From the NCBI RefSeq assembly GCF_003121405.1, contig NZ_QBUY01000007.1, positions 1 through 64,000 of the forward strand: 64,000 bases of DNA, in the 5' to 3' direction. The notes beneath the pieces were generated by a model, which saw only the letters and a program-made list of their open reading frames with translations, had not been told where the DNA came from and did no database searches. This DNA comes from Paraburkholderia sp. C35. GTDB lineage: Bacteria; Pseudomonadota; Gammaproteobacteria; Burkholderiales; Burkholderiaceae. Numbering within the stretch: position 1 is the stretch's first letter; the number at the start of each line of letters is the position of its first letter. A program made the position numbers and the translations under genes. Shown one piece after another: positions 55,049 to 63,673 of the stretch.

Positions 55049-55504
55049 TTTGCAATGAGGATGCGAATAAAGTAACAGGTAACCTGGATTTGTCGCCTCG
55101 AATCTACGACGTTCTAGCGTGGTGCCTACCCTGCGGCTTTCCGCGTGGAAGAATCTGGCAGCAGACGAGAGTGCTGCCCGACGGGTAGCTGCTGGTTTGT
55201 GAACTTAGGATTGTTTTCGATCAGGTATGGTGCTTTTGGCGCGTATCGATCCCGAACAGGCCACCCTTCGGCAACGTAGTGTGCCTCAGTACGTTCTCAG
55301 CGTTGCCAGAGAGGGCAAGACGAGTGGCGTCCAGATCATCCATCAACTGGCCTCGTTGCGCTGGATTGTCGCGCATCACTCGAACGTCTGTGTGGGAGTA
55401 CCACCGTGTAGCCATGAAGCACACTTTCTGTGAAGCGCCTACGCAAGTGAGGAAGGCAGGCGTTTTTGAGATACTGCCTAGGACATTGACAGAGGAGTTC
55501 AGAC
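55049..55504. other. Gene-free stretch
   Basis: About 455 bases. Open frames on both strands around 55221-55433 overlap each other and have no recognised similarity. The right end should carry the promoter and the GAGG-type ribosome-binding site of the secreted protein that follows. Confidence 0.45.
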
Positions 55505-56263
55505 ATGAAACACCGCTGGTTACTCATAAGCATGTTCCTCCTGTTGTTTTTCTCTAGCAGTTCACAAGCGGTCACAATCAGAATGACCATGTACGACGAC
55601 GGCCGTTCATGCCCGGCCAACTGCGACGCACACGTCGTATTCGACAATGCACTGAATGGAACCCAGTATGCTCACCGGCCGGATGATGGCATTCATTTTT
55701 CGAAATGTCAGAACGGGGCTTCCTGCGAAGTTTGCCTGACTGATGGCAGGCAGCAATGTCTGACTGTGCCATACAGGGGAGCCGGCCCTGGCAAGGAGAC
55801 GTTCGATTTCACACCTGCGTTCTATGTGGAGTATTGCGCTAGGGCGTCTATCCCGGCACTCCTACGCGACAGGTGCACTTCTCTTCACAACGACGCAAAG
55901 CGACTTGAAGGGAGGGTGAACTGTATTCGCGACGCGGGAAACGTCGCGTGCGGCGTCGTCATGACCGATGCACAACGGAAGTCCATCGAGGACGAACCAC
56001 TATACAGGCAATGCGTGCAGGTCGGCGAGAGCAGATTCAATGCGATTCACGCACCGGGTCAACAGCGCTCAAATGACTGCGCCTACGAACGTATCCCGAC
56101 CGGAGGCCCAAACTCGCATGGCACGAAGTGGCGCAGACTTCTCCCTGGCGCCTGCCGCCCAGGGACGTATGTGGGTCGGGACGGTCTTGATTGTTGCAGC
56201 GGCGTCACCCTCGCTGACGGACCTTTGGGCTCAGAATGCCGGGCATTCTATCCGGCTCGCTAG
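55505..56263 (+). CDS. Secreted cysteine-rich protein
   Basis: This 252-residue protein has a clear signal peptide (MKHRWLLISMFLLLFFSSSSQA) and a mature part with about 16 cysteines, several in pairs (GASCEVC, LDCCSG), suggesting many disulfides in the periplasm or outside. No known family is recognised. GAGG lies upstream of the ATG. It is encoded near the caspase-lysozyme locus but on the opposite strand, so a link is only positional. Confidence 0.65.
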   Translation: MKHRWLLISMFLLLFFSSSSQAVTIRMTMYDDGRSCPANCDAHVVFDNALNGTQYAHRPDDGIHFSKCQNGASCEVCLTDGRQQCLTVPYRGAGPGKETFDFTPAFYVEYCARASIPALLRDRCTSLHNDAKRLEGRVNCIRDAGNVACGVVMTDAQRKSIEDEPLYRQCVQVGESRFNAIHAPGQQRSNDCAYERIPTGGPNSHGTKWRRLLPGACRPGTYVGRDGLDCCSGVTLADGPLGSECRAFYPAR

Positions 56264-56433
56264 GCCGCCCTTTTGGGCCAGCACCCGATATCGAGGTTGA
56301 GTATTCAGACGGTTCCGCGCTCGTTTGACCGGGCAGCGTATAGTTGGCAGGCCAGAACCGGCAACTGTCAGCGAACGAAGGATTTCTCTCCCGCAAGCCA
56401 GACGTTGCCTGCTGCACCACGTGAACGTTAGGT

Positions 56434-56544
56434 TCAGGCAGCGTTCACAGCATCATTGAATACCTTGCCTGCAGTGAACATGACTGTCGTTGCCGCCGGG
56501 ATGGTAATGGTCTCACCTGTCGGCGGGTTTCGCCCGCTACGCTT
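56434..56544 (-). pseudogene. 3' fragment of an HU DNA-binding protein gene
   Basis: The minus strand encodes the conserved HU C-terminus: [17 protein letters not shown], then a stretch ending [12 protein letters not shown] and a normal stop at 56434. The frame is closed by a stop just upstream (56545-56547), so only about 36 of 90 residues remain. Confidence 0.85.
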
Positions 56545-56786
56545 TCATGGAGATTCATTGTCAAGAGGTCCGTACAGTGCGGACAGGACGCTAACCCTAA
56601 CCCACCTGCGCCGTGCGAGGCAACCCCGAAAGGCTTGCTGGAAGGCCGGCAATTCGTGGCATTGCGCCATGTCTTGCGACGTGGACATGGTCTTCGGCTG
56701 TGCGTGGGGGCAACTCATGCGCTGGATGGACACGTCTGCGCGTGATCCAGCCACAAGGCGTCGGTACGAAACGCGTTGAACGCGAA

Positions 56787-56886
56787 AAGCAGGAACTCAT
56801 CGACGCGGTCGCTTCCCGTGCGGGCGACAGAAAGGCCAGCACGGGCGAAGCCTTTGATGCGCTTATCGGGATCGTGACGGCCGCCG
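56787..56886 (+). pseudogene. 5' fragment of an HU DNA-binding protein gene, inverted
   Basis: The plus strand encodes the HU N-terminal helices (KQELIDAVASRAGD, then KASTGEAFDALIGIVTAA) in an open frame without the normal MN start. Similarity stops abruptly at 56886. This piece faces the opposite way to the HU C-terminal fragment 240 bases away. Confidence 0.8.
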
Positions 56887-56922
56887 ATGAGCCGTTGTTT
56901 CGGCATTGCCGAGACGAGCATC

Positions 56923-58128
56923 TTACGACGGCACCTGCTCCTCGCTAGGCTCTATCTGGAGCTTGAACCTGAACGATTCGTGATCGCCATCGAGCGGACA
57001 ACGCATGATGTGTGGGGAACTCGACGGTTTGAACACATACCCCCATGGAAATTGACCGCTCCGACGAAGCCCTTCAACGGCACACGGCATTCTCGGCGTG
57101 ATTACGGTCGTGCGCGCGACCTTCAACGTGCCGACGCAAAGGCCGTTTTCGGCGCCTTTGCCCGGGGTCAAGCTTACTCGCGCTCCGTTGGCGAAAAGAA
57201 AGAGGTCGCACCGGGACTCTGCCTCTGATTCGGCAGGCTCATAGACCTGTTGGGATGATGTGTCATCGGTCGTTGCCGCACCCTTCGGCATATTGTCAAA
57301 CAGTTCAAGGACGAGAGCGGCGTTATTACGCTTCACGATCTCTAGCGATGAAAGCGGTTCTTTCAGAAACTGCCCTTGATCGGTGATCCGGAAACCGACA
57401 ACATCTTCCTCCGCGTTCAGCAACATGCGGTTTCCAATCTGCACCACCGGCGCAGAATCATCATCCTGGAGTTCAAGCCGGCTCCCAATCGCGTTGAAGC
57501 GCCCATATGAATGCAGCACCCCGGCAGCGTAGCCGAACACTTCATAGCTTGGAAAATCGGTACCACCGGTGCGCCCTAGCAAAAATGGCCCGTAACTTTC
57601 GAACGTCAGCGGAAGACCAGTGCCTTGCTCCCATTCGCCCACTGCACTTCTCGCCAGTGTTGCGACGCTCTGGTATTTCGGCCAGACCCGGTCCCAGGTG
57701 CCGAGCTTGAGAATTACGTAGATCGAGCCGAGCGACATCGGATCGGCGCAACTGCCGTCTTTGGCTTTCGGATAGAGTGACAGGATCAGCTCCGAGGCGT
57801 CGCCGTCATTGTCGAGGTCGAGGGTGCCGCTCTGATCGACGCACATGTCGGAATAGCCAAGATCGTTTTCGATGACATGCCTGATCAAGATCGGTCTGAG
57901 CGTCGCGCCAAGCAAAACTGTCTTTGCTACGAAGGAAATGGCGCGTGGAAATTTCTCGGTGAAGAATTCCGTTCCGTTGATCGCGTATGACACGGCGGCG
58001 GACAGAACGGCAAGAGACGTCAGCCAGCCGGCCACACGCGCGCCCATCGTAAGAATCAGCGGTCGATGGGTCGGAAAGCGCCTGGCCACCGTCCTAGCCA
58101 GCTCCTGGATAGTTGCGGGGATTGGCAC
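56923..58128 (-). CDS. Membrane-anchored protein with a calcium-loop-like motif
   Basis: The 401-residue product starts at GTG 58128, chosen because GGGAGG lies six bases upstream. One membrane segment lies near residues 30-50, after a cytoplasmic N-terminus. The rest should be periplasmic: CVDQSGTLDLDNDGDASELIL resembles a DxDxDG calcium-binding/FG-GAP loop, and further cysteines could form disulfides. No known family. It is the last gene of the lipoprotein-lysozyme-caspase group, 184 bases after the caspase-lysozyme gene. Confidence 0.65.
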   Translation of the reverse strand: MPIPATIQELARTVARRFPTHRPLILTMGARVAGWLTSLAVLSAAVSYAINGTEFFTEKFPRAISFVAKTVLLGATLRPILIRHVIENDLGYSDMCVDQSGTLDLDNDGDASELILSLYPKAKDGSCADPMSLGSIYVILKLGTWDRVWPKYQSVATLARSAVGEWEQGTGLPLTFESYGPFLLGRTGGTDFPSYEVFGYAAGVLHSYGRFNAIGSRLELQDDDSAPVVQIGNRMLLNAEEDVVGFRITDQGQFLKEPLSSLEIVKRNNAALVLELFDNMPKGAATTDDTSSQQVYEPAESEAESRCDLFLFANGARVSLTPGKGAENGLCVGTLKVARTTVITPRMPCAVEGLRRSGQFPWGYVFKPSSSPHIMRCPLDGDHESFRFKLQIEPSEEQVPS

Positions 58129-58134
58129 CGAATT

Positions 58135-58140
58135 CCTCCC
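58135..58140 (-). promoter_or_regulatory. Ribosome-binding site that sets a GTG start
   Basis: GGGAGG six bases before GTG 58128 decides this start over an in-frame ATG at 58209, which lacks such a site. Confidence 0.6.
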
Positions 58141-58312
58141 GTTGAACAGGAATGGTCTTCGCCCGACGGTTATTCGGGCGTGATCTGGGAAATTCCCCCG
58201 GTTCCCCACCGGACGACTTCTCCTGTCGTGTCCGGACCTGCAATGGATCTCTCGTTGCCTGTCGCCGGGACATCGTCAGAGGCGCCGCAGCTATACTCAA
58301 CGACGCACGATC

Positions 58313-60148
58313 TCAATTGCTCTTGTCCAACCCACCTGCCTTGAAGATGGCAAAAGCCTTCGCGTCGCCAGAAAACACATTCAGATCGACGGGGCCACGA
58401 ATGCCGTCGACCTTGCCCTGGTAATCGTACTGCCAGATCGTCCAGTTCCCTGCATTGGGCTTCGCGCCCTTCCTAGATGCGGGAGAAACGTCGGAAACCC
58501 ATTTCGGGTAGGTGTCGAAGCGCTTATCCAGATACTTCTGTGCGCGCGACGGCAGGTAGATGACGGGAGGCTTGCCGTATGCCGCCGTCAGTCGTTGCAG
58601 GACTCTCAGTATCTTGTCCTGCGTGATCGCCAGATTGGTGGTCGCGCACGCCGACTGGGTGCCAATCCAGGATGAACCCCCGCCTTCGTACCATTCAAGA
58701 TCAAGGGCGGTGGGTAGAATGTCTTCGCCCGACGGCAATACGCGGAGCAGGTTATCGACCTGCTCATCGGGTTTTTTGCAAAAATCATAGGTAAGATAGA
58801 CTCCGTGGGGTATCTCCATGAGATGCAACTCCTCCAGGTTCGCTCGTAACCGCGGATCGGCCAGCGTCGCACCTTGGACTGCCTTAACATAAGCAAATCC
58901 GATCCCGCTGCCCTTCACCTTCTTCCAGTCAATTTCCCCGTTGTTATGGCTGACATCGATCCCTCGCACCGGGAACTCATTCAAGGATCGCGCGGTGCTA
59001 TTCGATGATGACAACACAGCCGCGAATTCTCTGGTTGGCGTGGTGGCGGCCAGCCGGGTCGGACTGGGTGCCGCGGCCTTTCCAAGGAAGAAGAAGGCCC
59101 CGGGCGACGCCTTGTGCGGGTATATCGATCCGACCCAAGGCGCGGATATTTTCGTTTTATCGAAGTTGGTAGGGATCAGACCGAGTTGTACGTTGTGGAT
59201 GACTCGCGTCGCCTCGCCGACAGCCTGATTCTGGGTAATAACACTGCCATAGTCGTGTACGACAGCCGGATTTGTCGGGTCACGCGCCTGAACGGGAAAT
59301 GAATTGGCAGATCCGTTCTCAATGCCGTCCATCAACGCCTTGAAAAACACGCTGCCTTGCTTGTCTCCGACGGTCCATGTCAGACTGCCCGCGCTACCGG
59401 CGGTAACAACGTGCGCACCCGGCTCCCAATACGCGTCCGGATTGCCTCCCTCGTACCCAGTGCCAAATATGTCTCCGCCATAGCACGCATCGACCAATCC
59501 GAGAATTTGCCAGCTAGCCCCGGCGGCAATCTGCAGATCGCTCTGGAGATTCGTGAGGCGGTACAGACCGCTCTCGTCGCTGGCCGTCGTCGCACTGGCG
59601 AGCGCAAGCGCGCTGCCGGCAGTGTCCTGGACACCGTGACCAGAAAATGCGAAGAGGACGCGAACCCTTCCGCTGTATGCATTCGCCTCCGAGACGACAT
59701 AACCAGTCAGGAAATAATGGATTGCTTCCTGCGTCGCGGCATCGTTTTCGAGCACGATGACTTCATCAAAACCCTGGTTCCCAGTGAGGAATTTTTGGAG
59801 TCGATCAACATCAGCATGCGCGGCCGGCAAATCGCCGTCGACGAATGTGCTTCTATACTTGCTAACGCCAGCGACGATCGCGATGCTGCGAACCGGCTGC
59901 GTGTCGTCGCCATACGCGGAGAGAATTCGCGGGTCGGTCACCTGCCCGTCTCTCGGCGCAAACTTCCTGAAGAACGCGCAGCGCTCGACCTTATCCACGT
60001 AAGCGCCTTTCACTCCTTTATCGCACTTTACGGACGGGTTCGCATAGACCGCGACTGCGGGGAATGCGAGCGCCATCGCGAGAACAAGAGCACGGTGAAG
60101 CGAACGGGTTACCCGAAATTTTCCTTGATGGACTCTCATGGTCGTCAT
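58313..60148 (-). CDS. Secreted caspase-fold peptidase fused to a GH25 lysozyme
   Basis: This 611-residue protein has three parts: a signal peptide (about 1-37, LVLAMALAFPAVAVYA), a C14 caspase-like domain (about 85-355) and a GH25 muramidase domain (about 393-605). The caspase dyad is His171 (FSGHGVQD) and Cys222 (LVDACYGGD). The lysozyme part has RGIDVSH with Asp398, and the catalytic DLE at 483-485 (ALDLEWYEG), and ends in an NWTIWQYDYQG tract. All catalytic residues are present in both domains. Its ATG overlaps the stop of the GH25 gene upstream. Cell-wall cleavage together with proteolysis outside the cytoplasm is the inferred activity; targets are unknown. Confidence 0.85.
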   Translation of the reverse strand: MTTMRVHQGKFRVTRSLHRALVLAMALAFPAVAVYANPSVKCDKGVKGAYVDKVERCAFFRKFAPRDGQVTDPRILSAYGDDTQPVRSIAIVAGVSKYRSTFVDGDLPAAHADVDRLQKFLTGNQGFDEVIVLENDAATQEAIHYFLTGYVVSEANAYSGRVRVLFAFSGHGVQDTAGSALALASATTASDESGLYRLTNLQSDLQIAAGASWQILGLVDACYGGDIFGTGYEGGNPDAYWEPGAHVVTAGSAGSLTWTVGDKQGSVFFKALMDGIENGSANSFPVQARDPTNPAVVHDYGSVITQNQAVGEATRVIHNVQLGLIPTNFDKTKISAPWVGSIYPHKASPGAFFFLGKAAAPSPTRLAATTPTREFAAVLSSSNSTARSLNEFPVRGIDVSHNNGEIDWKKVKGSGIGFAYVKAVQGATLADPRLRANLEELHLMEIPHGVYLTYDFCKKPDEQVDNLLRVLPSGEDILPTALDLEWYEGGGSSWIGTQSACATTNLAITQDKILRVLQRLTAAYGKPPVIYLPSRAQKYLDKRFDTYPKWVSDVSPASRKGAKPNAGNWTIWQYDYQGKVDGIRGPVDLNVFSGDAKAFAIFKAGGLDKSN

Positions 60149-61122
60149 TCCCCAGGCAGTTGCATCACCTTCGCAAACTCGGCTTCCGTTCCCTTGAAAA
60201 TCGTGGCATCTAGCGGCTTTTGCGGACCGATCGATAGTTGCGAGCCGGCGGTGAACTGCCAGAGCGTCCAGGTAAAGCTCGCTGGTTGTGACGGCTGCTC
60301 TATCGCGCGGCGAGTCTGAGAATAGTCAGCGATCCAGAGGGGATACGGTTTCAGGCGCTCCAACTGATGTGACGTGAACTTGTGCTCGTGGAGCCAGGCA
60401 TTGGATGTGTAGAGGATCGGTAATTTGCCCGAAGCTTTCGCCACATGGTCCAGCCATGCGATCGCACTGTCGATGATTACATCCGGCGACGTACCGACCC
60501 AGCGATCGCGCGACGTGGACGTCTTATCCCACTCAAGGTCGAGTACCGACGGCAACTCATTTTTGACAAAGCCGCCCGTCTGGGTCCGGAGCCGGACATA
60601 GCTCTGCGCCTGCTGGAGGCCAGGCGAGGTAGCGGTGAGGAAATGATAGGCGCCCCGGCTTGGTGCCGATGGGGATTTGAGCTCGCCTAGCATCTTCCAG
60701 TACTCCGCAAACCTGCAATCCCGATAGTTCACATCCTGCGTTGCCTTCACGTATACGAAACGTACCTTTTGTCCCGCCATCGTCGTGAAGTCGATCTCTT
60801 TAGCAGGATTCATGGGTCTTTTGCACTGCGGATCGGCCGATGACCAGTGGCTGAGATCAATGCCGAATATAGAGTTCTCCCGTATCTTTCCTCCATCAAT
60901 GGCAGCATTGGTGGGAAATACGAAAGGACCGTTGAGTGCCTTTGATTTTCCCTCAGTACCTGCTGCAGGCCCTGGCTTGACGATGAAGGCTTCAAAGAGA
61001 GCGCCGCGAGAGTAATCGTCTATCGTGTTTTTCCATACCGTTGGCGCAGCGCTGGCCATTGGCAGCACGAGCGGACACAGTGGCAGCAACAGGGCGATCA
61101 AGCGTGATGTCGAGTAGTTCAC
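60145..61122 (-). CDS. Secreted GH25 lysozyme
   Basis: The 325-residue protein has a signal peptide (about 1-26, LIALLLPLCPLVLPMASA) and a GH25 muramidase domain (about 85-320): FGIDLSHW with Asp89, catalytic DLE at 195-197 (SVLDLEWDK), RGAYHFLT and FTWTLWQFTAG. It should cut the glycan strands of peptidoglycan. GTG at 61122 is chosen because AGGAGG lies four bases upstream; the ATG at 61146 has no such site. It is translationally coupled to the caspase-GH25 gene that follows. Confidence 0.85.
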   Translation of the reverse strand: MNYSTSRLIALLLPLCPLVLPMASAAPTVWKNTIDDYSRGALFEAFIVKPGPAAGTEGKSKALNGPFVFPTNAAIDGGKIRENSIFGIDLSHWSSADPQCKRPMNPAKEIDFTTMAGQKVRFVYVKATQDVNYRDCRFAEYWKMLGELKSPSAPSRGAYHFLTATSPGLQQAQSYVRLRTQTGGFVKNELPSVLDLEWDKTSTSRDRWVGTSPDVIIDSAIAWLDHVAKASGKLPILYTSNAWLHEHKFTSHQLERLKPYPLWIADYSQTRRAIEQPSQPASFTWTLWQFTAGSQLSIGPQKPLDATIFKGTEAEFAKVMQLPGE

Positions 61123-61126
61123 ACGA

Positions 61127-61132
61127 CCTCCT
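61127..61132 (-). promoter_or_regulatory. Ribosome-binding site that sets a GTG start
   Basis: A full AGGAGG lies four bases before GTG 61122. It falls inside the reading frame that would begin at ATG 61146, which argues for the shorter protein. Confidence 0.65.
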
Positions 61133-61532
61133 ACGGTCCGAGCCATAACTGCCCAGGTGACGAGGCGACGGAGAAACTGATGGACTGGGCCCGAAATGGA
61201 ATTGTGTTTGTTGGGTACGACTAGATACCACTGCCTTGAATAAATCGGTCAAGACGTGACGCCAGAGGATCCGCCTCTGCGAGACTGTCTGCTAGAAGAT
61301 GTCGATGGCAATCCGGATGAGGCCAAGGATATGCTTTGCATCTTGCCTGGCGCTAGTTGAGTATCGGTCTTCGCACTGCCGACTCAAAGAGCTCATTGAA
61401 ATGCTGTGTGCGGTAACCATCACAAGCGTGTCGCTGCACATTCCGCTTATCTTGTATTGAGGGCGCTGTCTCCCTGCGTCATCGAGCATGCGACGCGCGT
61501 TGCATCGCTGACAGACAGAACGATGGCGTCCG
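61133..61532. other. Intergenic stretch within the caspase-lysozyme locus
   Basis: About 400 bases between the lipoprotein gene and the GH25 gene, both on the minus strand. No open frame has recognisable similarity. It probably holds the promoter of the lysozyme operon, so the lipoprotein may be a separate transcript. Confidence 0.45.
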
Positions 61533-62819
61533 CTATTTCAGAATATCAATATTGATGTGTTTGAGCGGCGCCGTGGTCGCACCCAGAGCATTGAGGGGTG
61601 CGTGAGCGTCGGGTAGCTCGACCGTCGCCGGCCGGCCCTGTTTAAGTTTCGCTATCGCCTGGTTGATGTTAGCAATCGCGGCGGGACTCAGATTATTAAA
61701 CAGTTGACGGACAACTGTTTCCTGCGGCCACGGCTTGCTGTAAGTACACCCGGCCGGCGTGGTATTCACTGCCTGTACGGGGCCAAAGTTTCTGGGCAAG
61801 GTTCCGAGTTGCTGGCATAGGAGACCGTCTTTCTCCTGCTGCACAGGGTTGCCGAACAGGTACCAGTACAACGCCACGATCTGAGTGTCCGTCAAGGCCT
61901 GAGCGGGGCTAACCACGCTGCTCACCGCCGCGAGAGCACCCTTGTCGACGGCTGAATTCAGATTCAGCGTGGAACCGATCGTACTTACCTGGTTGCCGCT
62001 CTTGTCGGTAGCGTCGGGCCTCGCAACGATGATTGCTTTTCTGACCAACGTCGTAATCTGCGGAATCGTGCAGATTTCCTGGTGATCCATAATGGCCACG
62101 AGCGCGGAATATCCCGTTAGCGCCCCCGGGTCGGTTTTCACCCTGCTCTGGTGCGTGACGATGGCGTTGAGCGTTAATGTGCGTACCGAATCGATATTCT
62201 CCGCAGCAAAGAGAAAGTCTTTCGTGTAAATACTTGTGCCGGCTACAAACGTCGACGTTACGAGCGCCGTCGCGGTAACCGCTGCCGGACCCGCGTGCGT
62301 TAGCGCCAGTATGGACGTCGCCAAGGTTCCAGCCGCGGTGACGTAGTCGTTCGCAACGATGATCCAATGCTGTCTTTGCCCGGCATTGCGGAAATAGTCC
62401 CAGCACGACGCGTAAATCAGGGCGAATCCCGCGTCAAGCATATCCGCTGCTGCTTCGCCATCTTTGGGGTTGCGGAGCGAAATGGCAGCCATTCTGTTGA
62501 ACCGGGCGGCGAGCACGCCCATGCCTTCTACCGCTAGGGGCGTCGAGGCAGCTTCTGCTGCCGAAGCAGTTGCCGGTGCTGAAGCCGTCGCACTCGCTGA
62601 TACAGCTGCTGGCGTTGTAGGTTGACCAGGATTCGTGGGCGGGTCCGACGCAGCGGCCGCAGATAAGACCGCGGGTGTCCAGTCAGCAGTGACGATTGGT
62701 TTCGGGCCGGTTGGAATCCCGCAGGCTACGAGTAGCGCACTGACACAGATTGCCGCGATTGTGAGACGTCCGCTTAAGGGCAGTAGTGTGCCCGTCCGGG
62801 CGATGTGAGCTCGCGACAT
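61533..62819 (-). CDS. Predicted lipoprotein
   Basis: The 428-residue protein has an N-terminal signal with lipobox LVAC (Cys33) after ICVSALLVAC, then a low-complexity Ala/Pro/Ser/Thr linker (about 45-95) and a helical domain rich in Ala and Ile. Two mature cysteines and a QEICTIPQ segment are visible. No known family. A GAGG site precedes the ATG. It faces the same way as the lysozyme operon and, as an outer-membrane or inner-membrane lipoprotein, would act in the same compartment; an immunity or anchoring role is speculative. Confidence 0.7.
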   Translation of the reverse strand: MSRAHIARTGTLLPLSGRLTIAAICVSALLVACGIPTGPKPIVTADWTPAVLSAAAASDPPTNPGQPTTPAAVSASATASAPATASAAEAASTPLAVEGMGVLAARFNRMAAISLRNPKDGEAAADMLDAGFALIYASCWDYFRNAGQRQHWIIVANDYVTAAGTLATSILALTHAGPAAVTATALVTSTFVAGTSIYTKDFLFAAENIDSVRTLTLNAIVTHQSRVKTDPGALTGYSALVAIMDHQEICTIPQITTLVRKAIIVARPDATDKSGNQVSTIGSTLNLNSAVDKGALAAVSSVVSPAQALTDTQIVALYWYLFGNPVQQEKDGLLCQQLGTLPRNFGPVQAVNTTPAGCTYSKPWPQETVVRQLFNNLSPAAIANINQAIAKLKQGRPATVELPDAHAPLNALGATTAPLKHINIDILK

Positions 62820-63673
62820 TTTTTAACCTCTTCTTAGCGTAACGCATTCACGGCCGGAATGCGGGAGCCCCTCGAACAGACCACGGGATCATGCCGGTCA
62901 GAAACACGGGGCCGCCAAAGGGTATTTTATAAAGCGCAAGGTATCTGGTCCCGTGCGTCGTAGGCCCATGTGTGAGGGAGGCCACATTCGCTAGATGCAA
63001 AACGCCAAATCACCAGAGCGATTACGGCAGATGGACCAGGCAAATGCGGGAGCGGCAGAAAGCAAGTGCTGCCAAGCGGCGAGCAAGGCTCGCTGCAGGC
63101 AGTATTCCAGCGAGCCGACCCCGAGGGTTTTCTGTCGATGCACGGGTTGTTTGGTATCGCATCCTGAGCAGTGGGCGAGCGAGCAAGTCAATAAACGTCT
63201 GTATCGCGCTTCGTCTCGCTGAGCAATAAATGGATCTTGTGGCCAGCTTCATCTGCATTCAGCAAGCCGACAACGTTGGCAATGACCGCATACCACTGGT
63301 CATCGGCAAGCTGTGTGAAAAGAGCGCGAAGCGTCGTGCTCGGTCTGATCAGGAACTGATGCCGCGTAAGGAACAGATAAGGCCAGCTATTCCGCGTTTG
63401 TAAGTCCGCCTGTATAGCGTACCCGACCACGACCCTGTGAGATCGGAAATCACGTCGACAGGCGCACTTTGATAGTTCACGTTATCTTAATAGCGTAACA
63501 AGCAAACACTTTTCGACAGTAAGATCCGTGGTGCAAACGCGGAGACACTCCAATCCGGTAAGCGGGACAGGCGCTCGCCGCAGGGGGCGCCTCTAGGCAT
63601 TCTCGTGATGTCAACGTGCGATCGGCGTATAGGCATGCATGCTGCGCGTCGGAGCAACGCCATACCGCACGTC
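62820..63673. other. Gene-poor stretch at the right edge of the accessory region
   Basis: About 850 bases. An 80-residue open frame on the minus strand (63188-63430, with TLRALFTQLADDQWYAVIANVVG) could be a small gene or a remnant, but has no recognised family. Other short frames overlap it. No tRNA or insertion sequence is visible. Confidence 0.4.

Noticed and set aside
55221-55433. Small overlapping frames on both strands
   Set aside because: No similarity, no ribosome-binding site and mutual overlap.
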